Shown: positions 54,198 to 62,863 of the stretch, piece after piece
Layout: each line of letters begins with the position of its first letter
Numbering within the stretch: position 1 is the stretch's first letter
Source of the DNA: Enterobacteriaceae bacterium UBA2655
Lineage (GTDB): Bacteria > Pseudomonadota > Gammaproteobacteria > Enterobacterales > Enterobacteriaceae
Direction of reading: 5' to 3'
Length of the DNA: 64,000 bases
NCBI GenBank assembly: GCA_002359495.1
Contig: DENB01000077.1
Span: 19,277-83,276, forward strand
The notes under the pieces: generated by a model
The model's input: only the letters and a program-made list of their open reading frames with translations
What the model was told of the DNA's origin: nothing
Databases searched by the model: none
Program-made: the position numbers and the translations under genes

Positions 54198-54639
54198 ATT
54201 GCTCTCCAGTATCAAAAATAAAAAAGCTGATAGCCTTCATGCTGATGAAAGCCATTAATTCAGCGAAAAGATCTTTAATTAAGAACATATTAATTTATTG
54301 GAAAGGATCGCCCGTTTTGCAACATTCGGGACCTGAGCTTAATCACCCCGCTCCCGGCTTTCCGCTTAATTTATTGAATAGCATAATTTTTTTATTTAAT
54401 GAAATTTTGTAAAAAATGGACCGTATAACTGACTCAGGAAAGAAATAATAAGCGAAGCGGCAACAGGAATCGCAGTCGATTATTCCATAGCAGCAGCAGG
54501 AAATTAACGCAGCGGTAAAAATCCTTACCTAAGGTTATTGTTGATAGCCTTAACAGAAATAGCGCCGGATAAAGACATCGCCCTGTTTAATGCTCGCTGA
54601 CGGCCCAAAATGCCTTTTTTATGATCCTCTCCTCACAAA

Positions 54640-54662
54640 TAAATGAAATAGCGTTTCATTTA
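54640..54662. promoter_or_regulatory. KdgR operator upstream of kdgF
   Basis: TAAATGAAA-TAGCG-TTTCATTTA is a perfect 9-bp inverted repeat. It fits the KdgR box (TGAAA-N5-TTTCA with AT flanks) of pectin and hexuronate genes. It lies 98 bp before the cupin gene, which is a KdgF. Confidence 0.85.
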
Positions 54663-54759
54663 TGAAAAAAGCCGTTACATTGCCTGCAACCTGGCGCGAC
54701 GGGCGGTGAATCTCCTTAGGTTCACGCGCTATCGCTACACTTTTTTGCGAGGCGGCAGC

Positions 54760-55089
54760 ATGTTTGTTTACAGAGATCAGACCCGGCAGGAAAAGGCAGG
54801 CAACGGCGTGACGCGACGCATTCTGGCGCACGGCGGCGGCATGATGGCGGTTGAGGTGAGCTTTGAGCAAGGCGCGGAGGGGCCGCTGCATCATCATCCG
54901 CATGAGCAGTTGACCTATGTGCTTTCCGGCCGTTTCGCCTTTACCATCGACGGCGTGACGCAGGAGGTCGGCGCCGGGGATACGCTCTATAAAGCACCCG
55001 ACGTGGTGCATGGCTGCGTCTGTCTGCAAGCCGGCACGCTACTGGATACCTTCACGCCGCAGCGCGAAGATTTCCTGCCGGCTAAATGA
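54760..55089 (+). CDS. kdgF: KdgF-like cupin (uronate ring opening)
   Basis: KdgF converts unsaturated 4,5-uronates from pectin or alginate into linear keturonates, feeding KDG production. The 109 residues are a single cupin: GGGMMAVEVSFEQGAEGPLHHHPHEQLTYVLSGRFAFTIDGVTQEVGAGDTLYKAPDVVHGCVCLQAGTLLDTFTPQREDFL. The metal residues are in HHHPHEQ and the late His. Both the sequence and the KdgR box upstream support the name. I use the ATG at 54760 behind GAGG. No pectate lyase or other kdg gene is adjacent. Confidence 0.88.
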   Translation: MFVYRDQTRQEKAGNGVTRRILAHGGGMMAVEVSFEQGAEGPLHHHPHEQLTYVLSGRFAFTIDGVTQEVGAGDTLYKAPDVVHGCVCLQAGTLLDTFTPQREDFLPAK

Positions 55090-55101
55090 CGCGGTCGCGC
55101 T

Positions 55102-55539
55102 TCAGGATCGATCCTCATCCTCAAGGAAACGGCCGGGATAGTCGGGCTTGATGTGCTGCTGGCTGTCGTAGCGGCCAAACAGGCGGTAGCGATTCAGCGC
55201 GATGCGGTCGTAACAGAAATTGCTGACCGCATAGGGGAAAAAGCGCAGCACGCTGAGCGCGCGCCACGGCGGCGGCACCTGGCGCATGACGCGAAAAATC
55301 GCCTGCGCCCGCTTCCAGACCTTGCCGTCGGCGATCAGCACGATAGTGCTGACGTTATCCACCGGCATATCGGCCCAGCGCAGCAGCGCTTTGCCCTTTT
55401 CGCTCTGCACGGCGGCAAAGCGTACGTGACGCGCCACCTGGTGGCGCAGTAAAAAGTGAACCCAGCCGTTGCAGAGACGGCAGGTGCCGTCATACAGCAC
55501 TGCTGCCTCGCCGGGTTGCAGATAAGGCGGTTGACTCAT
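55102..55539 (-). CDS. DCC-family thiol-disulfide oxidoreductase (DUF393)
   Basis: 145 residues. The hallmark LYDGTCRLCNGWVHFLLRHQVARHVRFAAVQSEKG carries the D-x-x-C-x-x-C motif near residue 20. KRAQAIFRVMRQVPPPWRALSVLRFFP and YDRIALNRYRLFGRYD complete the family pattern, which is a thioredoxin-like fold of unclear role. It is the last gene of the PTS operon and overlaps the kinase gene by 50 bp, so its start is tied to the kinase's end; a shorter start is possible. Confidence 0.82.
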   Translation of the reverse strand: MSQPPYLQPGEAAVLYDGTCRLCNGWVHFLLRHQVARHVRFAAVQSEKGKALLRWADMPVDNVSTIVLIADGKVWKRAQAIFRVMRQVPPPWRALSVLRFFPYAVSNFCYDRIALNRYRLFGRYDSQQHIKPDYPGRFLEDEDRS

Positions 55540-56143
55540 CGCTCGTCTCGTCCCTGCGCAGAGATAAAGCACAAGTGTAGTCGTCCTCGTCCAGATGGCG
55601 CAGCAGCCAACGGTAAAGCGCCTCCTTGTCCGCGTCGCCGCTGGGCGCAACCTGCCGCAGCGGCCCGATCGCCATCGGCGCGGCCTGCTCCGCCAGCCGC
55701 CGCAGCTCCGGCAAATATTCCGCGCCGGGATGGCCGGGAAGACGCTGCGCCAGCCGCGCCTGGTAGCGGCTGACCGCCTCATCCGGCGTAATCGCCAGCC
55801 ACAGTTCCAGCGCCCGATCCACACCGGCGTCGCGCAGCCCTTGCTCCAGCACTGGCTTAGGTTGAAAGCCGAACCAGGCGTCAATGATAAATACGCTGCC
55901 CTGCGGCGCCTGGCCGACGATGCGCCAGATCGCCTGATAGGCGGCGCAGCCAAGCTGACGATTCAGCTGGCGATCCACCGGCGCAAACGCGGCCATAAAA
56001 GGCTCTTTCAGGCTATCCAGCGTCAGCACCGGAAAGCCGAAGCGGTCGGCGATGGCGCGCGTCAGGGTGCTTTTCCCGGAGGCCGGGATGCCGTTTACCA
56101 GGATGACGCTTTTTCCCTGGCGCGGCGGAGTGAGCCTGTTCAT
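55490..56143 (-). CDS. AAA/P-loop kinase-like ATPase
   Basis: 217 residues with the Walker A GIPASGKSTLTRAI near residue 18, LTLDSLKEPF and SVFIIDAWFGFQP in the Walker B place, and a lid-like LDEDDYTC end. It resembles small P-loop kinases (gluconate- or chloramphenicol-phosphotransferase-like). It lies inside the PTS operon; its ATG overlaps the EIIA stop (ATGA). It might phosphorylate a sugar or a nucleotide. The identity is not settled. Confidence 0.78.
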   Translation of the reverse strand: MNRLTPPRQGKSVILVNGIPASGKSTLTRAIADRFGFPVLTLDSLKEPFMAAFAPVDRQLNRQLGCAAYQAIWRIVGQAPQGSVFIIDAWFGFQPKPVLEQGLRDAGVDRALELWLAITPDEAVSRYQARLAQRLPGHPGAEYLPELRRLAEQAAPMAIGPLRQVAPSGDADKEALYRWLLRHLDEDDYTCALSLRRDETSDESTALSATRRGSSAV

Positions 56144-56577
56144 AAGATTGCCATGACCTCCGCCGGATTGCTGGCCTGCCGCAGACGGGCCAGCGTCTCG
56201 TCGCTCTCCAGCAGCGTCACGATGGCGCGAATGCCCTCTTCGATATGCGCATTGCTGTCGCGCGCGCCGAACAGGATCACGATATCCGCCTTGTCGCTGC
56301 CCTGAAATGAAATCGGTTCGGCCAGCAGGATCAGGCTGAAGCAATCCTTCAGCACGCCGCTCTCCGGGCGCGCATGGGGAATGGCGATCCCCTCCTCGAA
56401 AACATAATAGGCGCCATGCTCCAGCGTATTGGCGATCACCGCGTCGGCATAAGCGGGCCGCAGGTAGCCGCCCTGAACCAACGGTTTTGCCGCCAGCGTA
56501 ATCACCTGCCGCCAGTCGGTCGCCTGAATGCCTACCTGAATAGCATCAGCTTCCATCAATAACTGTTTTATCGACAT
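56140..56577 (-). CDS. PTS EIIA, mannitol/ascorbate (UlaC-like) type
   Basis: 145 residues. The phospho-His is in EEGIAIPHARPESGVLKDC near residue 67, the family motif G-x-x-IPH-(A/T)-R. It takes phosphate from HPr and gives it to EIIB. It follows the small coiled-coil gene by 9 bp and overlaps the kinase gene. It should pair with the EIIB and EIIC encoded upstream, giving separate A, B, C subunits as in UlaABC. Confidence 0.88.
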   Translation of the reverse strand: MSIKQLLMEADAIQVGIQATDWRQVITLAAKPLVQGGYLRPAYADAVIANTLEHGAYYVFEEGIAIPHARPESGVLKDCFSLILLAEPISFQGSDKADIVILFGARDSNAHIEEGIRAIVTLLESDETLARLRQASNPAEVMAIL

Positions 56578-56586
56578 CAGAGCTCC

Positions 56587-56856
56587 TCAGATATTTTTAC
56601 GAATGCTGTTACGCAGTTCGTCGATTTTCACAAACAGCGGATCGATCTCATTGCGCCAGCTGCGGCTTTTGGCGAACAAACTTAATGCCCGGTTATATTC
56701 CAGCATTAATTGTTTTTGTATTTCGCCGTCGCGCGGATTGTTATTCAGCGCCGCTTCCATTTCGCCGATTTTCACAGAAATCGCCTGCGCCTGAAGATCG
56801 TATTCATTTTCCGCCTGGGGTTTATTTTCCGCGTTCTTTTTCAGGAATCCAAACAT
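56587..56856 (-). CDS. unrecognised 89-residue coiled-coil-like protein
   Basis: No family that I know. It is highly charged and helical: FGFLKKNAENKPQAENEYD, then QAQAISVKIGEMEAALNNNPRDGEIQKQLMLEYNRALSLFAKSRSWRNEIDPLFVKIDELRNSIRKN. Heptad-like hydrophobic spacing suggests two helices that could form a coiled coil or a TPR-like hairpin. No signal or TM segment. I use the ATG behind AGGAG rather than the GTG two codons up. It sits between aldolase and EIIA genes, so it may be a subunit or regulator of the pathway, like GatZ/KbaZ helpers, though it is much smaller. Confidence 0.7.
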   Translation of the reverse strand: MFGFLKKNAENKPQAENEYDLQAQAISVKIGEMEAALNNNPRDGEIQKQLMLEYNRALSLFAKSRSWRNEIDPLFVKIDELRNSIRKNI

Positions 56857-56917
56857 AGCCACTCCTGCCCCGAACGGGGTCGGGGCTTTTCCGGTAGAGA
56901 ATTAACGGGCGCGCCGC

Positions 56918-57760
56918 TTAACGAAACAGCTGAATTTTTTCCACTAACACATCGGTGACCGCGTCGTTGGCCGGCACGAGAAAATTGCGCACGCTGTCGT
57001 TGACTTTGCCTTTTTCAAAGGTCTGCTTGCATTGGTTGACCCACTGCACGTTCATCTCCGTGCCGACGTTGACCTTATCGATGCCGCTGCGCACCGCCAG
57101 CCGCATATCTTCGTCGCTGACGCCGGTGCCGCCGTGCAGCACCAGCGGGATCTTCGTCGCCTCGGTGATCTCCGCCAGGCGCTGGTGCTGGATCTGCGCT
57201 TTGCCGGTATAGAGGCCGTGAACGGTGCCGATAGAGATCGCCAGCATATCCACGCCGGTCGCGTCGACGAAACGCTTCGCATCTTCCACCGTCGTGAAGG
57301 AGATATCCTCCTGCGCCACCGCTTTGCCATCCTCCGATCCGCCGATCGCCCCCAGCTCCGCCTCGACCGAGACATTTAGCGGCCGCGCCATATCGATCAC
57401 TCGCCGGGTGTTGGCGATGTTCTCCTCTATATCGAGGTGGGAGCCGTCATACATCACCGAGCTGAAGCCCGCTTCGATGGCGATCTGAATGGCGGCCAGG
57501 TCGGAACAGTGGTCGAGATGCAGGCAGGTCGGCACGTTTTTGCTCTCCGCCAGCGACCGAATCGCGTCTACCAACAGCTTATGCCCGAGATATTTTGCCG
57601 TGCCGGTGGAAATCTGAATCATTAACGGGCTGTTGGTTTTCTCCGCCGCTTTAAAATAGGCGGGCAGCATCTCCAGGCAGTGCAAATTAAAGGATCCCAA
57701 CGCTTTAAAATCCCGTTGTTTCGCCACCTGCAACAGCTCGGTGAAGTTATAAAGTTTCAT
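56918..57760 (-). CDS. class II (zinc) ketose-bisphosphate aldolase
   Basis: 280 residues of the FbaA/KbaY/GatY family. Zinc and active-site features are LHLDHCSD (Asp and His near 82), HLDIEEN, EAELGAIGG, SIGTVHGLYTGK (zinc His), and LHGGTGVSDEDM (zinc His). It should split a C6 ketose-1,6-bisphosphate into triose phosphates. The first ATG of homology (MKLYNFTELL) overlaps EIIC by 14 bp. The substrate is probably the product of the PFK-like kinase in this operon. Tagatose-type activity cannot be told apart from fructose-type by eye. Confidence 0.85.
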   Translation of the reverse strand: MKLYNFTELLQVAKQRDFKALGSFNLHCLEMLPAYFKAAEKTNSPLMIQISTGTAKYLGHKLLVDAIRSLAESKNVPTCLHLDHCSDLAAIQIAIEAGFSSVMYDGSHLDIEENIANTRRVIDMARPLNVSVEAELGAIGGSEDGKAVAQEDISFTTVEDAKRFVDATGVDMLAISIGTVHGLYTGKAQIQHQRLAEITEATKIPLVLHGGTGVSDEDMRLAVRSGIDKVNVGTEMNVQWVNQCKQTFEKGKVNDSVRNFLVPANDAVTDVLVEKIQLFR

Positions 57761-59114
57761 GGACTTTTTCCTCATGGGGCCGGGTCGATTTACCATTAAC
57801 AAACCAGGCGATTAGCGTGATAAAGGCGATAAAGAGCGCGACGAACAGCCAGTTATTCTGGAAGGCGTGCCCCAGAACCAGACCGGTGCTGATGACGTCG
57901 GAGTCGCTGAAGGTGACGCCGGTAAAACCGTAGCTTTCGAGCATCGGCACCAGCACGGCAGGCAGCAGCGTAATAAACAGGCCATGCACGATGCCGCCGA
58001 TAATCGCGCCGCGTCGTCCGCCGAGCGCGTTGCCGAACACCCCCGCTGTGCCGCCGGCGAAGAAGTTGGTCAGCAGCCCCGGCAGAATCATCGCCAGGCC
58101 GAACATCGGGAAGACGATCATGCCGATCACCGAGCCGAGCGTGGTGGCGAGAAAGCCGACAATCACGGCGTTAGGGGCATAGGGAAAGAGCACCGGGCAA
58201 TCGAGCGCCGGTTTGGCGTCCGGCACGATGCGCATGGCGATGCCGCGAAAGGCGGGCACCAGCTCGTTCAGCAGCAGACGAACGCCGCTATAGAGCACAA
58301 AGACCCCGGCGACGAACTGAATCGCCTGCATAAAGGCGTACATCAGGTAGTTCATGCCGTTGCTGTACTGCGCGATAAAGGCGGGACCGGCCGCCAGCGC
58401 CGGGATCAGGTACATCGGCACCATCACCACCGCCATCGCCAGATAGGTATCTTGCAAAAACTTGAAGTTGTCCGGCAGCTTGAGATCTTCCGTCGAGCGC
58501 GAACCTTTCCCTACCACCTTCGCCACGGCGGCCTGCACCAGGTAGCCGATGGTGCAGAAATGGCCGAGCGCCACATCGTCGGAGTCGGTGATGCGACGCA
58601 CCACCGGCTGCGCCAGCGCCGGCATCACCACCGCCATAATGCCGCCGAAGATGCCGCCGGTGAGGATCAGCGGCAGCCCGGTCAGCCCCGCTTTATAGCC
58701 GATCACCGCACCGATGGTCGCCATCCACAACAGCGCCTGGCCGGTGAGGAAGATATATTTGAACGGCGTAATGCGGGCGATAATAATATTGACGATAAAA
58801 ATCACCAGCAGCGTTAAGGCGACTTCCGAGCCTAATTCGCGGTTGGCGAGTCCGGCAATGGCGGCGACGTCGGTAATATAACCCTCCATGCCGAAGCCGT
58901 GGGTAAATATGGTGTTCAGGAAGGTTAAGGTGCCGACGATAATATTAATCCCGGCCATCATGATTAAAAATCCCAGCAGGGTTTTAAAGGTGCCTTCAAT
59001 CACCTTTCCCGTGGATTTTTTTTGCAGCAGCAGACCGACCAGGGCGATAAAAGCGATCAGAATCGACGCCTGCCCGAGTAAGTCTTTTACCAGAAAATTG
59101 ATCACACTATTCAT
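57747..59114 (-). CDS. PTS EIIC, ascorbate/UlaA-family membrane permease
   Basis: 455 residues with about 11 TM segments. UlaA-family blocks are GTFKTLLGFLIMMAGINII near residue 45, SDDVALGHFCTIGYLVQAAVAK, RSTEDLKLPDNFKFLQDTYLAMAVVM, FRGIAMRIVPDAKPALDCPVLFPYAPNAVIVGFL and PGLLTNFFAGGTAGVFGNALGG. It should carry and phosphorylate a sugar or alditol. The ATG chosen lies within the EIIB stop region (8-bp overlap); an upstream TTG is less likely. The UlaA family was founded on L-ascorbate, but the aldolase and kinase here point to another cargo. Confidence 0.87.
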   Translation of the reverse strand: MNSVINFLVKDLLGQASILIAFIALVGLLLQKKSTGKVIEGTFKTLLGFLIMMAGINIIVGTLTFLNTIFTHGFGMEGYITDVAAIAGLANRELGSEVALTLLVIFIVNIIIARITPFKYIFLTGQALLWMATIGAVIGYKAGLTGLPLILTGGIFGGIMAVVMPALAQPVVRRITDSDDVALGHFCTIGYLVQAAVAKVVGKGSRSTEDLKLPDNFKFLQDTYLAMAVVMVPMYLIPALAAGPAFIAQYSNGMNYLMYAFMQAIQFVAGVFVLYSGVRLLLNELVPAFRGIAMRIVPDAKPALDCPVLFPYAPNAVIVGFLATTLGSVIGMIVFPMFGLAMILPGLLTNFFAGGTAGVFGNALGGRRGAIIGGIVHGLFITLLPAVLVPMLESYGFTGVTFSDSDVISTGLVLGHAFQNNWLFVALFIAFITLIAWFVNGKSTRPHEEKVHETL

Positions 59115-59421
59115 AATCGGCAACCTTCAGATTACGCTCTTTCATAAACGCCACGATTTTTTGCTCAATTTCCGCTTTGTCGGTCAGCTTGTTGAGAATA
59201 ATCACCCGCTTCATCTGTTCGGGGCTGGCGTCGGCATTCAACACGTCGGCAAAGGCCTTTTGCGTCAGGATCATGTCCGATTTAAACGCGTTAGCTTCGG
59301 AAATGGTGGTGTGATCGATATCCGCTTCGATCTCCAGTTTTTTTAATACCGCTTTCGCGCTCATCTCAATGGCGAAACTGGAACCCAGACCACAACCGCA
59401 GACACAAAGTATTTTCAGCAT
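59107..59421 (-). CDS. PTS EIIB, ascorbate/galactitol (UlaB-like) type
   Basis: 104 residues, with the phospho-Cys in KILCVCGCGLGSSFAIEM at residues 6-12, the family loop C-x-x-G-x-GSS. It receives phosphate from EIIA and passes it to the sugar at EIIC. It follows the PFK-like gene by 10 bp and overlaps EIIC. Two nearby Cys (CVCGC) make the exact phosphosite uncertain by eye; the one before GLGSS is usual. Confidence 0.9.
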   Translation of the reverse strand: MLKILCVCGCGLGSSFAIEMSAKAVLKKLEIEADIDHTTISEANAFKSDMILTQKAFADVLNADASPEQMKRVIILNKLTDKAEIEQKIVAFMKERNLKVADYE

Positions 59422-59431
59422 GATGTTCTCC

Positions 59432-60412
59432 TCACAGAATATTAAGTTGCCTGGCGAGTTTGTAATGCGCGCCTTCGGTATCGACCAGACGTTTTTTTAT
59501 GCTCATCAAATCAATAGGGATAGGTTTATTACTGCCGTTAATAATCACGGCTTTATTCCGCATGCCGGACTGAATGCAACGTACAACTTCACTGGCCATA
59601 ATGGTGCCCTGAAAAATTTCCTCGCAGGTGGGCTCGCCATTACGCAAACCGTAGCCGATGATGGTTTTGCGAATACGCACGCCAATCAGCGGCTCCAGCT
59701 GTTTGATTAAGGTGTCGATAGCGCCCTGAAAACCCGGCGAATATTCACGCGTGTACCCCTCCGAGCAGAGGATAACTACGCTGTTCTGTTCGCTCAGGCG
59801 CTGTGTAATGCGCGTCGCCAGCTCCTGCGTCGGGATCTGATATTCCGGGATCAGGGCGAAGTCGGCGTTGGATTTGATCGCCGACTGCAACGTCAGCTCG
59901 CCGCAATAGCCGCCCAGCAGCTCCACCATAAAAACGCGACCGGCCAGCGCCCGGCCGGTATTACGCAATTTCGCCACCTCTTTTAATACCTGCTCACAGG
60001 CGGTGGAAAAGCCGATGGTGTAATCGCTACCGTTCACGTCGTTGTCAATCGTCATGCCGACGCCGAAACAGTTCACGCCGAATTCGCTCAGGATGTGCAG
60101 AAATTGCAGCGAGCCGTCGCCGCCGGCCAGAATTAATACCTCGATGCGCAGCGTTTTTAATTGTCTGGCGATGGTTTCATATTCGCCACGCACCAATTTT
60201 CGCTGGGTTCTTCCTGACTGAATAACCGGAATAGCGGCGATGGCATAATCGACTAAATCGCGTCGACTGACTTCCTGGTGACGATTCGCCAGCAGCCCCG
60301 GAATACCGCCGTTAAATAACACCATCTCCGCCTGCGCCAGGCGCGAAATCTGAAAAATAAAGTTATTGATGCCGGTGACGTCGCCACCGCTAATTACCAT
60401 ACCGATTCTCAT
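59432..60412 (-). CDS. phosphofructokinase-family kinase with altered substrate site
   Basis: 326 residues of the PfkA superfamily: GMVISGGDVTGINNFI, ILAGGDGSLQ (the GGDGS form of ATP enzymes), GMTIDNDVNGSDYTIGFSTACEQVL with the catalytic TIDND, and FMVELLGGYCGELTLQSA. E. coli PfkA reads MGRYCGDL at the last block, with Arg162 holding the 6-phosphate from the next subunit; here the Arg is Gly. The His of LGHIQRGG is replaced in IGYGLRNGEP. So it likely phosphorylates a different ketose or alditol phosphate. First gene of the operon, below a perfect CRP site. I use the ATG one codon after a GTG. Confidence 0.83.
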   Translation of the reverse strand: MRIGMVISGGDVTGINNFIFQISRLAQAEMVLFNGGIPGLLANRHQEVSRRDLVDYAIAAIPVIQSGRTQRKLVRGEYETIARQLKTLRIEVLILAGGDGSLQFLHILSEFGVNCFGVGMTIDNDVNGSDYTIGFSTACEQVLKEVAKLRNTGRALAGRVFMVELLGGYCGELTLQSAIKSNADFALIPEYQIPTQELATRITQRLSEQNSVVILCSEGYTREYSPGFQGAIDTLIKQLEPLIGVRIRKTIIGYGLRNGEPTCEEIFQGTIMASEVVRCIQSGMRNKAVIINGSNKPIPIDLMSIKKRLVDTEGAHYKLARQLNIL

Positions 60413-60548
60413 CACGAAATATCCTCAGGCCCGGGCTGCTGAGGTTCATTGTTGCGTTAGCGAGGCGTTATATTTGCAAGGGAGATCACAAAATGCAGAG
60501 AGATTCGTCGGGATGAAAGGTTGACAGAGAGGCCAGGAGTGGGAAATC

Positions 60549-60564
60549 TGTGATTTTAATCACA
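60549..60564 (-). promoter_or_regulatory. perfect CRP-cAMP site, PTS operon / dld gap
   Basis: TGTGA-TTTTAA-TCACA matches the consensus fully and has AAAT flanks. It is 137 bp before the PFK-like gene and 317 bp before dld, so the PTS operon is the likely target. The 465-bp gap 60416-60880 has no gene. Confidence 0.85.
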
Positions 60565-60880
60565 TAAATAAGCGCAAAGCATTTCAGGTTTTTACCTTTT
60601 ATTATCAATCAGTTAAAAACTGTTTTCTCTTTTGCAAAACGGCACGACTTTTTCACCGACCGCGCGCTTTTCCTGTTAATACAGAAATGTGACTATCACC
60701 TCGTTTTTATTGGTCGCGTCGTCAGTTCGTGAGGAAAATAAGCGCGAATTTATCCACAAAACAAAAAAGGGAATAACCAAATCGCGGTCTTTCTTTTAAT
60801 TGCGCACCCAGAGCGATTGACTTTATCAGTGGGAAACCTGTCCAATATTGCGGCACTAAAACCACTTCAGAAGAGAACCG

Positions 60881-62575
60881 ATGACGACCCCGCAGGATAT
60901 TATTAGCCAGCTGAAAAATGTGGTTGGCGCTAAACAGCTTTTGACCCATCAGGATGATAAAGCCTGGTACACCAAAGGATTTCGCGTCGGACGCGGCGAC
61001 GCGCTCGCCGTCGCGCTGCCGCAGACTCTGCTGCAGCTCTGGCAGATCATGCAGGTTTGTGTGGCCTGCGACGCCATCATTTTAATGCAGGCTTCTAATA
61101 CCGGAGTGACCGGCGGCTCTACCCCCGACGGCAACGATTACGACCGCGACGTGGTGATTGTCAGCACCCGCCAGCTCAAAGGGGTTCAGATTATTGACGA
61201 CGCGCGCCAGGTTATCGCCTTTCCCGGCACGACCCTGACCGAACTGGAACAGACACTGCAACCGCTGGGGCGCGAGCCGCACTCCGTTATCGGCTCCTCC
61301 TGCATCGGCGCCTCGGTGGTGGGCGGAATTTGCAATAATTCCGGCGGCTCGCTGATTCGACGCGGCCCCGCCTTTACGGAAAAATCGCTGTTTGCCCGCA
61401 TTCATCCTGACGGCACGCTGGAGATGGTAAATCATTTGGGGATTGCGCTGGGCGACTCGCCGGAAGAGATGTTGCACCGGCTGGAGCAGCACGATTACGT
61501 CACTGGCGATCGGGAAGACTGGGCGGGAAAAATTTGGGCAGAGGATTATGCGAGTCAGCTGCGCGACGTGACGGCGGACAGCCCGTCGCGCTACAACGGC
61601 GACCCGCGTTACCTGCACGACAGCGCAGGCTGCGCCGGCAAGGTGGTAGTATTCGCCGTGCGCCTGCCAACTTTCGAGGCGAGCAAAAAAACCGACACCT
61701 TCTACATCGGCGCCGATGACGAGCATGAGCTGGTGGCGCTACGCCGCTTTTTACTGGAAAGGATGCAGGCGTTGCCGCTGCAGGCAGAGTACATTCACCG
61801 TAACGCTTTCGATCTCACCGTGCGCTACGCCAAACATATGTATCTGGCGATCCGCAAGCTGGGACCTCAGGCGCTGCCTGCACTGATGGCCAACAAGGCG
61901 AAATGGGACGTGCGCGTCAGCCACCTGAAACTTCTGCCGCGCAATTTCGTCGACAGGCTGCTGCAGTTTTTTAACCAGATCACGCCGCGCTTTATCGCCG
62001 CGCGCATTCTGGACTACCGCAAACGTTTCGAGCACCATCTGATGATTAAGGTGGAAGCCGATCAAACTGATGAGCTGCATCAGCTGCTGCGCGAGTTTTT
62101 CATTGATAAGCACGGCGACTTTTTCCTGTGCGACGCGCGCGAAGCGGCGGACGCCTTTCTGGTGCGTTTCGGCGTGGGCGGCTGCACCATCTCCTACTGT
62201 GATTATTTGGGTTACTCGCCGGATGAACGGCTGGTGGCCTTTGACGTCGCGCTGCGCCGCAATGACGACGCGTGGCGTCTGACGCTGCCGCCGCACCTGG
62301 CGCAGCAGGTGCAGATCGACTACTGCTGCGGCCACTTCTTCTGTTTCGTGAACCATCAGGATTACGTGCTGAAGCCGGGCGTGGATGCGAAGCGGTTTAA
62401 AGAGGAAGTGATTGCGTATCTGGAGCAGCGCGGCGCGAAGTATCCGGCGGAACACAATGTCGGCCACCTCTATCACGCCTCCTGCGAGCATGAACAGCAC
62501 TGGCGTCAGCTTGATCCCACCAACAGCTGTAATCCCGGCATCGGTAAAACCAGCAAAAAGAAATTCTGGGCCTAA
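60881..62575 (+). CDS. dld: Dld, quinone-dependent D-lactate dehydrogenase
   Basis: A peripheral membrane FAD enzyme that oxidises D-lactate to pyruvate and feeds the quinone pool. The 564 residues match E. coli Dld (571). The FAD domain shows QASNTGVTGGSTPDGNDYDRDVVIVS and GREPHSVIGSSCIGASVVGGICNNSGGSLIRRGPAFTE. The membrane-binding part includes RYAKHMYLAIRKLG and PRNFVDRLLQFFNQITPRF. The cap domain ends with HNVGHLYHASCEHEQHWRQLDPTNSCNPGIGKTSKKK. Single gene, with a terminator following. Confidence 0.95.
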   Translation: MTTPQDIISQLKNVVGAKQLLTHQDDKAWYTKGFRVGRGDALAVALPQTLLQLWQIMQVCVACDAIILMQASNTGVTGGSTPDGNDYDRDVVIVSTRQLKGVQIIDDARQVIAFPGTTLTELEQTLQPLGREPHSVIGSSCIGASVVGGICNNSGGSLIRRGPAFTEKSLFARIHPDGTLEMVNHLGIALGDSPEEMLHRLEQHDYVTGDREDWAGKIWAEDYASQLRDVTADSPSRYNGDPRYLHDSAGCAGKVVVFAVRLPTFEASKKTDTFYIGADDEHELVALRRFLLERMQALPLQAEYIHRNAFDLTVRYAKHMYLAIRKLGPQALPALMANKAKWDVRVSHLKLLPRNFVDRLLQFFNQITPRFIAARILDYRKRFEHHLMIKVEADQTDELHQLLREFFIDKHGDFFLCDAREAADAFLVRFGVGGCTISYCDYLGYSPDERLVAFDVALRRNDDAWRLTLPPHLAQQVQIDYCCGHFFCFVNHQDYVLKPGVDAKRFKEEVIAYLEQRGAKYPAEHNVGHLYHASCEHEQHWRQLDPTNSCNPGIGKTSKKKFWA

Positions 62576-62580
62576 TTTCA

Positions 62581-62604
62581 GGGGGCGATAATATTGCCCC
62601 CTTT
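62581..62604 (+). terminator. intrinsic terminator of dld
   Basis: GGGGGC (62581-62586) pairs with GCCCCC (62596-62601), loop GATAATATT, followed by TTT. It lies directly past the dld stop. Confidence 0.75.
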
Positions 62605-62863
62605 CGCTTATTTTATTTTTAATTAAGCGCAGCGTTAAAAAAAATTCACGCCGGGCTTTTTTTATTCTTTTTCTCATCGCAATGAAATAAAACTGTATTT
62701 CCCGTCACGATTCACTTTAGGAAAGTTGCGCTTTAGCAGACGCGCTTCTACGCTTTTCAGGGACAGATAACCAGAGTGAATTAATTTTATTCGTTACCGA
62801 AATTTCAACAGACAATTTATGGCCTGAACCTGCAAATACCCATGTTCCTGACAGGAGAACTTT

